Below are positions 50,480 to 64,000 of a stretch of 64,000 nt of DNA, piece by piece. The stretch is taken from contig JBBMNZ010000002.1 in assembly GCA_037954325.1 (NCBI GenBank), positions 16,283,179 through 16,347,178 of the forward strand. Direction: 5' to 3'. A program made the translations under genes and the position numbers. The notes below the pieces were generated by a model, which was given only the letters and a program-made list of their open reading frames with translations, searched no databases and was not told where the DNA came from. Every line of letters starts with the position of its first letter. The stretch's first letter is position 1. Origin of the DNA: Fistularia commersonii (lineage: Eukaryota > Chordata > Actinopteri > Syngnathiformes > Fistulariidae).

Positions 50480-53400
50480 TTAAATCAGGACTTTTCTTCT
50501 CCAGAATTATTTCATTTTCAAATATATTGTTCAATTTTATACTTATAGAGCTCCTTAAAATTCTCAAATACCCTTGAAATATTAAAATTTAGGTTCCTTA
50601 TTTTTCCAATACATAGACCAGGGTTGGTTGGCAATATAGCGTTAGTTTTCATACTTATATAGGTCCAATAATAACAAACATTGTTATGAGAAATCACAAA
50701 TGCACACATCCATGTAATTTAACATGCATTCAGCATGTTATATTACTGTTAAATAACTTGTGACGTTAATGCTGACCTTATCACAGCCACACATCATGAA
50801 CTGTGCTGACATTCTTGAGCACATGCAAAAAATATCAGCTCTGTAAAGCTGACTGATATGACCTTAAAATTCTTGTACATAAAAATGCAAATATTGTCTG
50901 CCTTGGTTTTAATCTTATCTCTTCCTCTGTTCTAGGCCGGGGAATTTGTTGCAAAGATGTGAACGATGACCATTATATCAAGAATTTGCACCAGTATAAA
51001 TACATGTCAATTTTCTTTCTGGACCTTTTTTCTGCAATGTTCCTTAGTGTGTTGTTATCGTGTCAAGAAATTCCTATTGTGCAAAAGATCAAACTGGCAA
51101 ATTGGAAGTAGGTATATCTTTGCTCATCACACTCTTTTGAACTAGCAATGAACATTATCTTATATACTCTGTATATATAATGGGGTAAGCTTGAAGTTTG
51201 AATTTTGGATTTCTTTTCTACGAATGTATACGACACTAAAATGAGTCTGAAACAGAAATTTCTTACACTTTAATTCGAAAAACCAGTTTGCACCTTGGTA
51301 AATATTCCTCCCTGTGTAAGGTCTACGTGAATTGTTCTTATGACAAAGTTTTATTGCTCTAAAAGAGCAACTGCACACATTATCTTTATAAGTTCATTTC
51401 AGACACAAAAATACAGCAGAAATTTGGACTACAGCCTCAAAATCTTCTTCAGATGAAACTGTAAATGTTTTGTTTAAGTTATTGTTTGCTGACTAACATA
51501 TGGAAGAAAAACTTTAACATTTAGACTTTAAACATTCAGACTGATTTATTAATAAAACAATATCTGTATGTTTTATTTATCAAACTTTGTCCGTGTGTCT
51601 GCTATTCTTTAACACAGAAAATAAACGAATATCTTCAAACTAACCTTGGCCAAAACTGAAAATCAACTGTTAACAGAATTAATCCATCTATATGTTTTCA
51701 GAGAAATTTCACAGACTCCTGTATGGATAATCCCATCTGCGTCACTGTACATGTACGTCATAATTTCGTCACTCGGGCAAATATGCCAGGCACATGCCAA
51801 ATACGATCTGTGCTCAACAACCCAGACAGATGGCACATTGGATATGCATCAGCCAATGTCATTGTTCATTTGACATAAGACCCAAACAAAGGCTTCCTCT
51901 CCAATATCCCTTCCTGCTTTAATTTTATGATCGCATCGCACACACACGCTACCTCCTTCATCTCTGTTTTCCCCTGGGAGGGCGGTCAAGTTCAATTTTT
52001 TAAATGAGATTGACAGCTCTCAATTTCTGGAGCACGGGCACATCTGCTTCCTTGCTTGTTCAGATGTTTTATATGATTGCGACTGAGGGATAGATGTAGA
52101 TTTTTTGTGTAATCCCTATCTGCTGTGTATGAACCGAGATACTATCAATAGTCTATTTTTCTCCTTACACCCTGTTGTGTAAAACAATAGATATTTACAG
52201 ACCTCCAGACACAACAGCTAGAAAGATGAGGAGTTGATCCTGTGTTGATTGCTATATAATACATTTTTTTTCTGCATTAAAAAAAGGTAAAAACTATTTA
52301 TCTTTTTAAACTGTTCTCAAAGCACAGCATAATGCAGCTTCTTTCAACCCTTGGCACAGTTTTCTGTCATTCTAAAGCATCAATGCTTTTTGCAACTTTC
52401 AACTCTGTAATCCTCTATCAAACAGTAATCCTGGCTGCTGCCTCTTACATGGCATAATGCATGATCATTTGGGCTGCTCCTCCTATTCCCTCATTTCACT
52501 TCAGCGCATTAACAGCCTGAAATGTTGCAAAGGGTGTGTATGCCTCCATGTGGTACAGTTTTGACCTCAAAGGTAGGTCACATTTTTTTGACTTCAGAGC
52601 TTCGTTATGGCGAGAGCATAACTGATTTCTTGGAAATAAATTGAAGAAATGATGTCAAATTTAATTTTTTCCTTATATTTTTCTCAAAAGTTTGCTCTTC
52701 TTCAGAACGATTCCCAACATTATATCGAGGTACAACACATCCTCTCAGGACAAACTAAAACAGTACAGATAGACTTTTCAGTGATGCAATATTGCAGAAA
52801 GATAAACAACTTGGTACTTGGATTAGGGATGATAATCTGCAAATTTCATGTTTTATGTAATTTTGAGATAGAGCACATGTTTGGCTCATGTCTACACAAA
52901 TACACGATGAGTGCTTCAGTGTAACTTCATAATTGGTGTGGTGCTCACATTGATATCTGACCTAAGAAGTGCAAAAGGGCTTGTATCTGAGTAATACGTT
53001 ACATATTTCCAGAGTATCTGGAGAGGTTTTACTAAAAAGGCTTTATTTATGCACCTCATTTGAACTTCTGCATATACCTTGTGCCTAACGCAGCCATTCA
53101 ACAGAACTGGGCTAAAATTGTTGCATCCCGTTTGTGTGGGACCAGTATTATTAATGTATTTATTTCTCAAATTGTTACACACTTTTTAACCATCAATTAC
53201 TTAATTCATTCATTTTTGACTTGATTATATCTACTGCAATAGTGTAGAAACAGTAATCTAAAATCTGTGACAACAAACCTTTGCCTTTTTTGTGGGACCT
53301 GTGAGCAACGTCACCTGCATTTCCATAAGGTGGCGATGGAGAACATTCACCAGCTTAGGTGTTGGTCTTCTCATTTTAGGTAATTAGTTGTACTGAGCAG

Positions 53401-54050
53401 GCAATATACTGTCCAAAGTGACTTGGACTCAGTATTATCTGTTTCCCTGACTGATATAGTGCCCAATATCTGACAATCAAGTTATAAAGAGAATGCGGAA
53501 ACTCATTCCATCGCGGTTGGGTCAACTGTATGTGTTGATTCAAACCTGAAAACTGTATTCATTTATTTATAGTAAAATTCCATACTCTTGTTTTGATGGA
53601 AACCAAAATAGTCGTCCATTACAACAAATTAAACAGTTCGTAGTAAACATTGATTACAGTTTTTTGTATCACAAAAATGTGTCGTGACTGTTTCAAAACA
53701 GGGATCCAAGGGTGCTGTACACCTGCTGAGTAGATTAAAGGTCTTCCTACTGTGATCGCTTCAGCTCCCCGCCCCTCTGGCTGATCTCCTTAGTCAGTTC
53801 AAGTGTCATGAAATCTCTTTTAAGGAGCTTGTTTGGATTCCAAATACACAGTCATACTTGTGGAAGTACTTCCCTTTCCTGACAACAGATTTGGATTCAT
53901 TAAGCCACTGATGTGTTAAAAATTACTTCAAATAGTGTAATTTAGCTTTAAAATGCTAACTCACTGTAGGTTTGACGATTCCCCATCAACTCAGACATCA
54001 AAAATACATTTTTTTTTTGTGATTTCTGTGGTCGGAATCACACCCCGCCT
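50480..54050. other. LRIT2-CDHR1 convergent intergenic region
   Basis: About 3.5 kb with no exon or mobile element recognised. TTTATT near 53567 on the + strand is a possible minus-strand polyadenylation signal for CDHR1. A CA/CG-rich microsatellite lies at 54060-54118, directly at the CDHR1 stop. Confidence 0.45.
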
Positions 54051-54059
54051 CCCCGACAC

Positions 54060-54118
54060 ACCTACACTCACACCCACCCACATGCACGCACAAGCACGCA
54101 CACGCACGCACACACACT
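54060..54118. repeat. CA/CG-rich microsatellite at the CDHR1 stop
   Basis: Imperfect CACACGCACGCA-type repeat directly abutting the stop codon of the main last CDHR1 exon, hence in its 3' UTR. Confidence 0.85.
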
Positions 54119-57100
54119 ATAAATGATTCTGCCTCCTCTTCTGCTCCAGCCTCATCTTAAGCTCTGAAACCAGCGCTTTGTTCACAGTGTCCTGTCTGAA
54201 TATTGCCGGCTTCTTCTTGGGTTTGGCAGCCACAGTGGCTGATACTGTGGGCACCTGCCACTTTTGCTCTCTTGGGACATAGGGTGGTGGTGGTGGAGGT
54301 GGCAGAGACGGGGCGCAGGGTGGCGCAGGAGGGGGCCAGTGTCTCACAACATTACTGACATTGTTGTTGTAGTTGACATTCTCCACTACGACTTGCGGCT
54401 CCAGCTCTTCCTTCTCAACACAGAATCTCTCTCCAGGTGTTTCAGGTTTTTTGAAGGGGTTTTTGAAGGTCCATGCATGCTGCTTCCGCGGCCTTCTTCT
54501 GACACGGCGGTTGGGCAGGATCCGATTGGACTTTTTGTTTCGAATGAACGTTACAGTGGAAATGATGACTGTAACAATGACCATGAGACAAATGACACCA
54601 GCAAGAATTCCTAGGATTTGCAATGGCTTGTTTCTATTCTGCATTAACAATGATCCCAAAGGCCCCCCCTTGAGTTGGGTCTGTAAAAGAGCACAAGGAC
54701 AATTCACATCCATGGGACTGGAATCAGACAAATATCAGCGATTGTTCCCTGAATTTATTGCATTTTTTTTCGTTATTTTCATAGAAAAACATAAGAAGTG
54801 CAAAATATCCAGCAATGAATTGCTGCATATACACTTCCATAATAGTATTCCAACGAAATACTGCATTTGTATGCTAAATATGCAGTTCACTTTCTCCTGA
54901 TTTACATTTTATCAAGACAAGATCAGAGAGGTTGAGTGGGAAACCTATGGCTGAGACCATTTTGTGGTGAATTTTGAATTGATATGAAAATGTATAAGCA
55001 GAAATAATGTGTATACATTTCTCATTTAGTTTGTATCACATGCTGGACATTATATTTAAAGTGTGAGAGAAGCGTGGGAACATGTTTATAATGTGCTCAT
55101 GTACTCTTTTACAGACATAGCCTTGTTCTACTGTAAAATCATGTTCATATGAATAGCTTTGAATCCTTGGTACAACATAATAAAACAACATTTTTCTCAA
55201 GGCAAGCTCAAGGCAAGCTTCTTTTATGGCACAGGCCTCCTTATAATCTTTCTGATCTTGCCCTGAGGATGTACACGAGACTTTTTCACAGAGTTCCAGT
55301 ATATAAGAGTTGAAATGAAGACTGTCAGTGAAATGGTGATGGTGACAACAGTCATAAAAATCCCAAACACTGCCCCTGGACGCTTCCGTAGGCCGAGGAA
55401 GTAAGAGACAAATCGGGATTTGATCTGTAAACATGACAATTGGATTTTTGTGAGATGAAGATGCTAGAACTAGATATTTTGCATTATCTGCAAAAATAAT
55501 ACGTTTACATTGGTGGCATCTCTATACACAAATGAAACTGTAGCTAAACGCTGTACAACGGCATGAGGTCATTTAATATTTCTCAAGGATGTACATAATC
55601 GTTGCTAATAGTGCAGCAGTCCTCAGCAAAATGAGAACTCTTTTTTTTTTGTGCAGCCTCAGATGCATACAAAGTCAAAAAATAAATCATCCAGAATTCC
55701 ACCTGTTCACATGTATGTATGTATCATTAGTATCATAGAAGAAATAGAAATAATTTAATGTTTGATAATTTTAGGTAACTTTTCAGGCAATTTTCTTAAG
55801 ATTTTTTGCTTGGATTTTTCCTGTTAATTATCCGTGACCACTCTGCTACTTCTGAGGGAATAATATTAATTAGCAGTAAGGAAATGTGATAACACCACAG
55901 AGTAACGATAATTGTAAAATCAAATTCTGCAGATACAATATGAATCCCTGCTCATGCAAAAACTTCAAAAAGTTGGTAATAATTGGTACAAGTAGTACTT
56001 TATAGCGTCCATATTATTCTCAAATTAAGAATCCAAGTTTATTTCTCTTGGAAGAACACAAATGAAATAAATTGAAGTACTGATATTCGTTACTGTGTTT
56101 TTACTTACAGCTTCAGTAATGTCAATCTTGATGACTGCGGTGGTGCTGAATGATGGCTGGCCTCGATCTCTGGCTTGGACCACCAGCGACCAGGTGCAGT
56201 CCTTGTGCTTAGTGATGTTCTGAATTATGGCCATCGACTTAATATAGGACTTGAGATTGATCTCACCAGTATCTGCATTAATGTCAAAGATGTTGTTGTC
56301 GGGCTCGGCTTTCATGATGGCATACTCGATAACATTATTTGGTATTTCTGCATCATCATCAACAGCCTGAGGGGGACAAGTCAGTACGATACACAGTGTG
56401 AATAACATTGAAAATGTAATATTTCTTTTACATTTTGTTTTAATACACGTACCTCTATTTTCACAGGTGCTCCAATCACCATGGTCTTCTCCAAGAAGTT
56501 ATCATTGAAGGCAGGAGGATGGTCATTGAGATCCAGCACAGTTACAAAGACCTCAGCCAGGCTGTACTTGCCCTCTGCATCCTCTGCTTTGACATAGAAG
56601 TTATACTTAGATCGCACCTCTGCATCAAGACTCGCCCATGGCTGTGTGTAGATGATCCCAGTTGTTGGCTGAATCAAGAACCTGGAAATAGAAAATAATT
56701 TTAAGCATAGCTGAACAACTTTTCCCACACAAGAATTTTACAGTTATTCCTTGAAAATGACATATTTCAGCATAAATGAGAGTACAGCCTCAAGGGTGTA
56801 TCTCCTGATTTTGATTCTTGTTTCTTGACCTCCGCAGGGGATTAAGACTTCTGTAACAGGTCATAAGTACTATTCATTATGATGCTGCAACTTCACTGTA
56901 AATACTTTTGACTCTTGATTGAGCAAATAGATTACATAGAATCTATTGGTTGGTTATAAGAAAGTTTGTTTGTTGCCCAGAGCACTGATTTCCTGGCTCC
57001 TCACTACTTTTATGAGTAACAGGAATGGAGAAGATTCCACTCAACTGTATGTCAAACTGAGGTTTATCCCTCTTCTAAAGTCAAAGAAGGGATAAGTACT

Positions 57101-60100
57101 TATAGGAGCACATTTTGATCTCTGTGAGGCAAACAGTTTAGAGGTAATAAAAGGCTATTGGTCAATATCCTTTAAATAAAGCTATATATTGCATATAGTG
57201 TGTGCAATGGATAACAACTATTCATACATATTGGCATAGTGAACCCAGTACAACTGCATTTGTGTTCCATCCTATACAGTGACTTATCCAGCAATTTAAT
57301 CTAAAGGTTTGAAGCAAGAAGTAAAGGGAGTTTAAATACGGAAACAAGAGACTGGCTGATTTAGTTGCCTTGCATCGACTTTGTCTCACTGTAAGGCAGC
57401 CCGGAGCCAAGAGTGATCTATTTTCCACTTAAATCCAATTAGAGGATTAACAAGGATTGAACATGCAGGTAAAGAGCAAGACAGCATCATTGTTTGTATT
57501 CTGAAGCATTGTGGAAATATCTAAAAACATGTATAAGTCATCTGATGGGATGGGAATTGTTTGTGCCACTCTCACACATTTGTTTCAACCAATTGCACAA
57601 ATCAAACTAGTCATCTCTCAAGATCCTTTATGTGAAAATAGCATGGTGGGAATTGAATCTATACTGAGAAGACATGCGCCTACATCTTCAACAACATTTC
57701 TTCAGACAGCGCTTCAGTGGGAACAGTTCCAGAGACCAAATCCTCAGTCACACATGGCTGTCTGTTTACATTAACACTGATATTTAGTGGGTGGTGTTTT
57801 GTTTGCTCGTGTGTTGTGTTCTGAACTGGGAAACTGTGTGAAGATATGTAGGGGGTTCTTTGAACTTCAGCTGCATTAACAGAGCAGGAAGGCTAATCTA
57901 GGTGAAAATAGAAAGAAACTATCAGAAGGGTAGACTGATGACAGAGCTTTTTCTTTTTCTCTGAGGGCATATCTTCTGAAAACTTAATAACAGTTGAGAT
58001 AAGAGAAAATTCCAGGAAATCCTTTAAGGAGCTACATGTGTTGGTGGAATGAACAGAACCGAGCTCTAGAATGAGATGTGCTGTTATATTTTTGGAAAGA
58101 CTGAAAGCAGATGTGTTTTTTTCGCTGTAGCTGTATAAAAGCAAATAACTGTCTGCTTTTTTCCGAGCATACAAAGTTACTCAGAGAAGCAAAATAGGTA
58201 GCCTAGTTAACCTGGTTCAGCTAAGGTCCTTCATACTTGATATATAACGATTTATAATAATAAAAAAAGCTTTTGATTCTTGTAAATTCTTCCTCGAGGT
58301 GCTTTCTTAATTGTGTTTCAGGCACTGATGAGTGGTTTGTTCTTGTGATTTCTCCTACAGAAATCTGTATAGATGAAAAGTGCTGAGTGAGAGTAAGAAT
58401 TTGAATGAGAGGGTTTTATCCCGTAGAAAGGTCTTATCTTAAGCTCATCTTTAATGATTTCATACGCACAAGTCAGCGCCTGATCCATAAATCGAGTACT
58501 TCACATCACCCCAAGGTCCTGAGTCGGGGTCAATGGCCTGTGAATAACAGAAATGAAACTCAATATCAGTTTAGTTGCTGCTTTTAAATATTATGTCAGC
58601 TGTACAACGTTCACTGCAGCCAAAATAAACAGAAATTTCCTTCATTTTTCGTGCAGTATTCCGCACGTTGAGCTGAGATGGACTACAATGGTTTGTTTAC
58701 TGAATTCATACAGTTACAGCCTGTTGCCAGGGTCATACAGTAGCAAAGACAAAAAAAAATTCAGCAACCTTCAACTCTCTGGGGACGTCATTTAGCGTAA
58801 GAAACTGAATGATTATCTCCATAACTCAACTTGTCAATGAAATTCACTATTTAGTTCCACAATTGTAGATCTCTGAATCATTCCAGTCAAAGATTTATGG
58901 TTCTTGATGTTACAAAGCCATTTTTATGCTGCAAAGAAAGATCCAATGTAATAAAATACAGTAGAATAGAATCACTTTATTATATAATTTTTTTTTTCTG
59001 GAAAAAGAAAGGAAATAGTCTTTTAATGGATATTTTTGAAGTTTATGTCACATTTATTCAGAACTTTTTTTTTATCCTTCCATTTTCCATTATTTTTGTA
59101 TTTTATTTTCTGGTCTTATGTTAGGTCCTGTCTTGAGTGCATTCATGTGACAGACTGTTACTAATGCTGGATAAAAAAAACTGACAACTATGTGTGGAAC
59201 TAATTCATGAATACTTATTTTTTCCCCCCATGAAGCATTATGTGTTGCTATTTGAATAAATACTTGCTTTTATAATTAACTTGCTTTGTTTCACTAGCTA
59301 CGGAGTAATGCCCAGCATTTTCCAAGATCAATCCAAGCCTGTGACCAAAATTTTTGGATAGCGACACTTTATATAAAGTCTCACACCCAACAAATCACAA
59401 ACTAGGTATGAGGTAGGGCGATGGAAGATGTCTGAAATGGGTAAAAAATGATCTACCGCCAGCTTCCACTGTGTGGATCTGCACAGAGCTGGAACATGGT
59501 GTTACAGAGGTCATCTATAAAAAGAATGTTTTTTGATGTCACAGGAACATCATCATGTCAGAAGCTAATCTGTCTGTCTGTTGCTGCAGGGATGCCTGTT
59601 CACTGTCGCTATGAGTCCAAGGTCACTTGTTGGCTGTACTTTTATCTGATTGAAATTGCCTGGGATCAAGGCAACAAGCCTCTGTGATGTTCACGCAATT
59701 GCAGGATTTATTAGTGAGCCTCCCTGTTGCTTTGAGCCTCTGCAGAAAGCTGATGGGAATGACAAGGACAGACGGAGAAATTAAAAAAAAAAACAAACAA
59801 AAAAGAAAAGTTTCTTATGTGTCTCTTGCATGAACTTGTCTCTATCTGCAATTTAGCGTGTAAGGGTTCAACATGAAGTCCTGCAGTGACCCTGAATATA
59901 TCATTTTTGTGCTATTTTTTGCTGCCGAGCATCAGAGAAAAAAAATCCAGGGAATTTGGTGTTACACAACAAAATGAAAGTGATAGCCATCTGGCAGCTT
60001 ACGTCGTCTAGCTTTTATCTACATGTTTTCGCATATTATCCCAACTCTGGCCCCAAAAGTCTACATTTAGGGAATTAATGGCTCACTTCGGCATTTTGTT

Positions 60101-63100
60101 CAAATCAGCATACTTCTTTAGCTCAGTGTGACGTATTTCGGTGTTGTGTTTTTAGACGGGATGAAGACTGACTCACTGTGACTGACACAACATCAGAGCC
60201 ACCCGGTGAGTTTTCTGGAATTCTGGCGATGTAATAATCTGTGGAGAATTTGGGGGCATTGTCATTCGTGTCCAGGAGATGGATGACAATGTCTGCCGTC
60301 GAGCTGAATCTTTCTGGTGTATCAACCTCCACTGCAAGTAGCTGAAAGAATCGAAAAAATTAACGTTGATAAAACATAGTCATTTGATTCAGATGCCTAG
60401 CTATATCCATATGAGTGGTTGAATGGCATCCCAGTTGTGGAATTCCAGGTTGTATAAAATATGAGTGGACATAACGGGGTTATTTTAGTGAATCCCTGTC
60501 TAAAATGTGTCCAAACCTTGTATGTCAAAAAATGGTGTTTCTCATAGTCCATGGCTGCAGCATCTTCGACCAGGATTGTGACTTGGGCCTCATTGAGGAC
60601 GGTTTGCGGGACCACGCGCAGCATCCTCCCTGGCCCGATCAGTCTCAAATTGAATTTTGCATTCGCACCCTGTGAGTGAAGACCATCATGTTCTTAAAAT
60701 GTCTCTGTGATGATTATTTCATATACAGAAGGAACTATTTATGTCATCTGCATTTGCAAACCAGGAAGCATGCAATATAATCCATGCATTAGAGTCCATT
60801 CAATCAATATAAAAGCATTGTAATTTTCTATTATTAAAGTACAAGAGTTCAATAAAATGCAAGTCTGAGACAGAGCATTCTCGGTGAAACATAATATCAC
60901 TGGACAAAGTGAGTGCGTTTTGATGTTGTAACAGTATTAGCAGAGATAACCCAAAGTGAACATCAGGCATTTAGATGGGGCTGATACAAGGAGCTGAAAA
61001 CACAAAGAGACTCGCGCAAGCTGACAAATGGCATAGTTAGGGCACGGATTTTAATTTGTGCTGGCTTACTTTCAAATTTATGCAATTTCAAAAGGATTGC
61101 CTGTGATAAAGGCAGGCTCTGAGCAGTACACTGATTTTGTGGTGTGGCGAATGTTTCTCATTACTAGATAATGTAATTTGGTCGGAAAATTAGTGTTACA
61201 TAACAACTGTGACTTTTCTCCAGACATGTCGGTGCACCTCTGAGGCAGTGTTGCTGTGAGAAAACTAATCTTTTGGCATATTTACATTATTATTTTGGCC
61301 TGGAGGAAATAAAGAAGGCATCAAGAATTTACCCACCTGATCAGAATCATTCACCGTGATTTTAAGCCCCCGGAGTATTTCTCCTTCTGGTGGATGCTCA
61401 TACATGGTCAGCTCAAACATGTTTTGCCTCCCCTTTTCTCCATAAAAAGTTGGTGGATTATTGTTCAGGTCCACCACCCGGATCACTACTGTGGTCAGTC
61501 CATAATCCATGCGTCTACCCTCGGGACTAACTTCAGATGCCTGGATTAGGAGTCAAATATTTATTACTGAAGAGGCAGGAAAATGTCACAGTTTTTTCCT
61601 TCTTTTTTTAATTTATTTATTTATTTATTTATTTTTTATTAACCTGGAATTGATTAAATTAAATTTTATTTTATTTTATTTTATTTAATTTAAGTAGCAT
61701 TTTGTTTATTATAAATTAATATCCATCCTCTCTTCATTTATAAAACTTGCAATGCACAATTCATTTATGTAATGGACTCAAACTTGTCATTTATTCACAG
61801 CGGTCAAATTTCAAACAATTATCAAACTACTACCTGCAACTAAAGGCGTATAAATATGTTACAAACCGTAAAAAGATAATTGATCAAAAGCAGGCTCCTA
61901 CAACACTCACACAAAACCAGGTTGAGACACTTGAATAAGATCTGAATACTATTTAATAGTTGAACAGTTTCATTAAGCACACTTACAGTATAAAAGCCCC
62001 TGAAATAATACACTTTTCCTTTGGTACTGTATTGGAATATATTTGCATTTATAAACACATATAATGATTACACCTTAAACTAGAAATAACTGTTCTGCGC
62101 AATTATTTCTCCTCATATATAATGTGAGTGAATTAAGACAGAAATTAGACAAATGTAGATTAGGAGAATGGAGCAGTCAGTACTTACCCTGACATGAATG
62201 TTAAAGATTTCTCTCTTGAGATAGATGGGATTAGTCAGTAAGGTGATGCAACCACTTGTTTGATTGATGCTAAAAACGCCATCATCTCCTAAATTTTAGA
62301 AACATGCAGCCTAATTAGCAATATTAAAGACAAAGTCAAGCACCACCTTCTACTCATGATTCTATTATATTTTATTTTAGTGAAATACTTACCGCTATCA
62401 AATGAATAGATGACTGGATTTGGGTTTCCCACATCACCATCTTTGGCCACAACTGTGAAAATTTCAGATCCCTGAGAAGAGATGACAAGAAAATGTTTCA
62501 ACATCATAACAACATCAAAGATCAGATCCTGCACAATATTTGGGAAATATTTCTCTCACATATTATTGAGATTCCCTTTACCTTATGCTCTGCACATTAA
62601 TAAAAATATCAAAATTCATTTCTTAAAATGCCAAATTGTTCCTGCTTGTATTAACATCAGGTGATGCAATCTCTCTTGCACAATGAACTGCTCCACTGAC
62701 ATTTATTCACCAATGAGATAACAACTGGCAGCTCAGAACTAATTTTGTATTTAGACATGATTCTCGTCTTTGGCTCCTTTGTTGATTGTTTTTCCCCCTT
62801 TTTGTTGGGAAATATCACCATGTTTTCATTCTTTTTTGTGATAATGCAACATCAAAAGAGTGTGAAATGGCAGAATAAATAGAAGGCACGGGAAAAAAGT
62901 ATGACAAATGGTTTAAAAAAAATATATTTCATAAAATATCATCTTTAAAGCAAATCATAGTTGAGACTATGATTTATGATTTATGATTTATGATTTATGA
63001 TTTTATACTCACTGGCGTTGATACTTCGTAAACGTATCCAAAGTAGGGTGTCCCAATAAAAGATGGTGGTGTGTCTTGAGCATCTATTACATTGATAGTC

Positions 63101-63944
63101 AGGGTCGCAGAGGATGATAGAAACTGCTCTTTTCCATTAAAAGTCCCACCACCATCCTGAAAACGTTACATACATTTTAATACAAATACATATCATCCCC
63201 CCAGGAATACTGCAATACAATTTATCTGTCTCTGTGATTTTATTAATTTGTAGACATAACATTTGATTTCTTAAAAACCCTTAATAAAAAGCACCACAGA
63301 CATGGATTAATGTGAAAAGATGAGGAGAGAGAGGCTAAATTCATGTTGGCATTTCAGTGAGGCTGTGTTTTGAGACACAACGGCACACCTACTTACTTTA
63401 CGCCCTATTACTGAGTATTACTTTAAAATACTAGTGATTATCTTTTTTTCAATGTATATTAATTACGAATTCACATGAGTCCTGAGCTGACTGCCAGAAT
63501 TGTGTATACTTGATATGCTACATATAACTGATCAAAATATACCAAGAGGTCATTTGAGATTTTACTAAAACACACACACTGTTTGGGGCATCTCTAAATC
63601 CCTTTTGATCTTATGACCAAAGTCATAAACAGAGTTACCCTCTCATGTTTTCTCCTGCGTCTGCATAACTCAAGATAAACATTTGAGTTTTCTTCTGTCT
63701 GTCTGATACAAACTATTATGGATCTGTAAACAAAACAGGTCTCCCGTCATTGTTGCCAATGCTCAAGAAGTCCCTCAAATTGGAAAATGACATGCATAAA
63801 AAAAGTGTACGAATTGTGACTTTCTACCTTTGCCATCACAGTGACAAAGTGAGTCTTGGTTTTTTCATAGTCCAACATCTCGTCAGCTTTAACACGAATG
63901 ACACCACTGTGTCGGTCGACAGTAAACAAACTGGCCTGGCCATT
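54117..63944 (-). CDS. cdhr1: Cadherin-related family member 1 (CDHR1/PCDH21), 3' part
   Basis: This photoreceptor cadherin sits at the outer-segment base, where new discs form. Exons in order: 63828-63944, 63013-63156, 62393-62471, 62188-62288, 61337-61540, 60517-60669, 60177-60341, 58470-58537, 56453-56681, 56109-56366 and 54117-54680. They total 2082 nt and stay in frame (693 aa), with upstream exons beyond the right edge. Cadherin repeat Ca-binding signatures recur: VIDAQDTPPSF, VVDLNNNPPTF, LLDTNDNAPKF, VLDLNDHPPAF and AIDPDSGPWGDVKY. The last exon holds the TM (PLQILGILAGVICLMVIVTV, then FIRNKKSNRILP), a basic tail, a polyproline stretch (PPPPPPPYVP) and the end RRQNHL. The final domain ends TAVIKIDITEA. 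It is convergent with LRIT2, as in mammals. An alternative last exon is listed separately. Confidence 0.95.
55224..55424 (-). CDS. Alternative CDHR1 terminal exon (second TM, short tail)
   Basis: An acceptor (GTTTACAG|ATC) opens a 67-codon frame in phase 0, the phase of the preceding donor (GAAGCT|GTAAGT at 56108/56109). It therefore splices as well as the main last exon, whose acceptor is also phase 0. It encodes KSRFVSYFLGLRKRPG, a TM helix (AVFGIFMTVVTITISLTVFI), STLIYWNSVKKSRV and a basic end KIIRRPVP before the stop. Its layout (K-P/RP, hydrophobic run, IST..W/F, KKS.) parallels the TM segment of the main last exon, so it looks like a duplicate of it. Use would give CDHR1 a tail of about 30 residues without the polyproline part. 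It could instead be a silent relic; transcripts are needed to tell. Confidence 0.65.
   Translation of the reverse strand: MKSRFVSYFLGLRKRPGAVFGIFMTVVTITISLTVFISTLIYWNSVKKSRVHPQGKIRKIIRRPVP
61612..61692. repeat. (ATTT)n / (ATTTT)n tract in CDHR1 intron
   Basis: About six ATTT units followed, after a short break, by six or so ATTTT units. Lies between CDHR1 exons 61337-61540 and 62188-62288. Confidence 0.9.
62968..63004. repeat. (TGATTTA)n heptanucleotide repeat in CDHR1 intron
   Basis: Five head-to-tail copies of TGATTTA, ending only a few bases before the CDHR1 donor site at 63012. Confidence 0.9.
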
Positions 63945-64000
63945 CTGTGACAAAGAAAAGAACAAAGGGAGGATTTAAAAAATATATATGCATAAATGTG

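Noticed and set aside
55036..55434. 132-aa frame on the - strand over the alternative CDHR1 exon
   Set aside because: Wrong frame relative to the phase-0 donor. The homologous TM reading is in the other frame ending at 55224.

Overview
The window is vertebrate nuclear DNA, almost certainly from a ray-finned (teleost) fish. The genes are split into short exons with compact introns. The spacers carry many CA/GT microsatellites and typical fish interspersed repeats: a Tc1-like transposon relic, a non-LTR retrotransposon tail, a hAT MITE and SINE-like repeats. Seven protein genes are recognised, all by reading conserved protein families; no database search was run.

Left part (about 5.2-24.6 kb), the cholinergic neighbourhood. 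The 3' end of OGDHL (2-oxoglutarate dehydrogenase-like, + strand, 5231-8219, last eight exons) converges on CHAT (choline O-acetyltransferase, - strand, thirteen coding exons found between 12632 and 19991). The vesicular acetylcholine transporter SLC18A3/VAChT is a single-exon gene (22150-23706, - strand) just upstream of CHAT on the same strand, the classic cholinergic gene locus. CHAT makes acetylcholine and VAChT loads it into vesicles. A split REST/RE1-like silencer lies about 0.85 kb upstream of the VAChT start (24556-24584). Human chromosome 10q11 has the same gene order.

Middle (about 24.6-34 kb) is a gene-poor spacer of about 9.4 kb.

Right part (about 34-64 kb), a retinal gene cluster: RGR opsin (- strand, 33991-37630, seven exons, 295 aa), LRIT1 (+, 41609-44854, four exons, 651 aa), LRIT2 (+, 46358-50136, three exons, 568 aa) and the 3' part of CDHR1, the photoreceptor cadherin (- strand, 54117-63944, running off the right edge). 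Order and orientations match human 10q23 (RGR, LRIT1, LRIT2, CDHR1). All four act in photoreceptors, retinal pigment epithelium/Mueller glia or photoreceptor synapses. Two blocks far apart on human chromosome 10 are therefore neighbours here.

The most interesting observations are a second, homologous transmembrane/terminal exon in CDHR1 (55224-55424), which would give a short-tailed isoform; the wide-spaced RE1-like site at the cholinergic locus; an 81-nt CHAT intron that is open in frame; and two TQT (possible LC8-binding) motifs in a long fish CHAT tail. I found no operon, CRISPR array, phage or wholly unknown gene system. Splice boundaries were read by eye and checked for phase; they may be off by a few bases.
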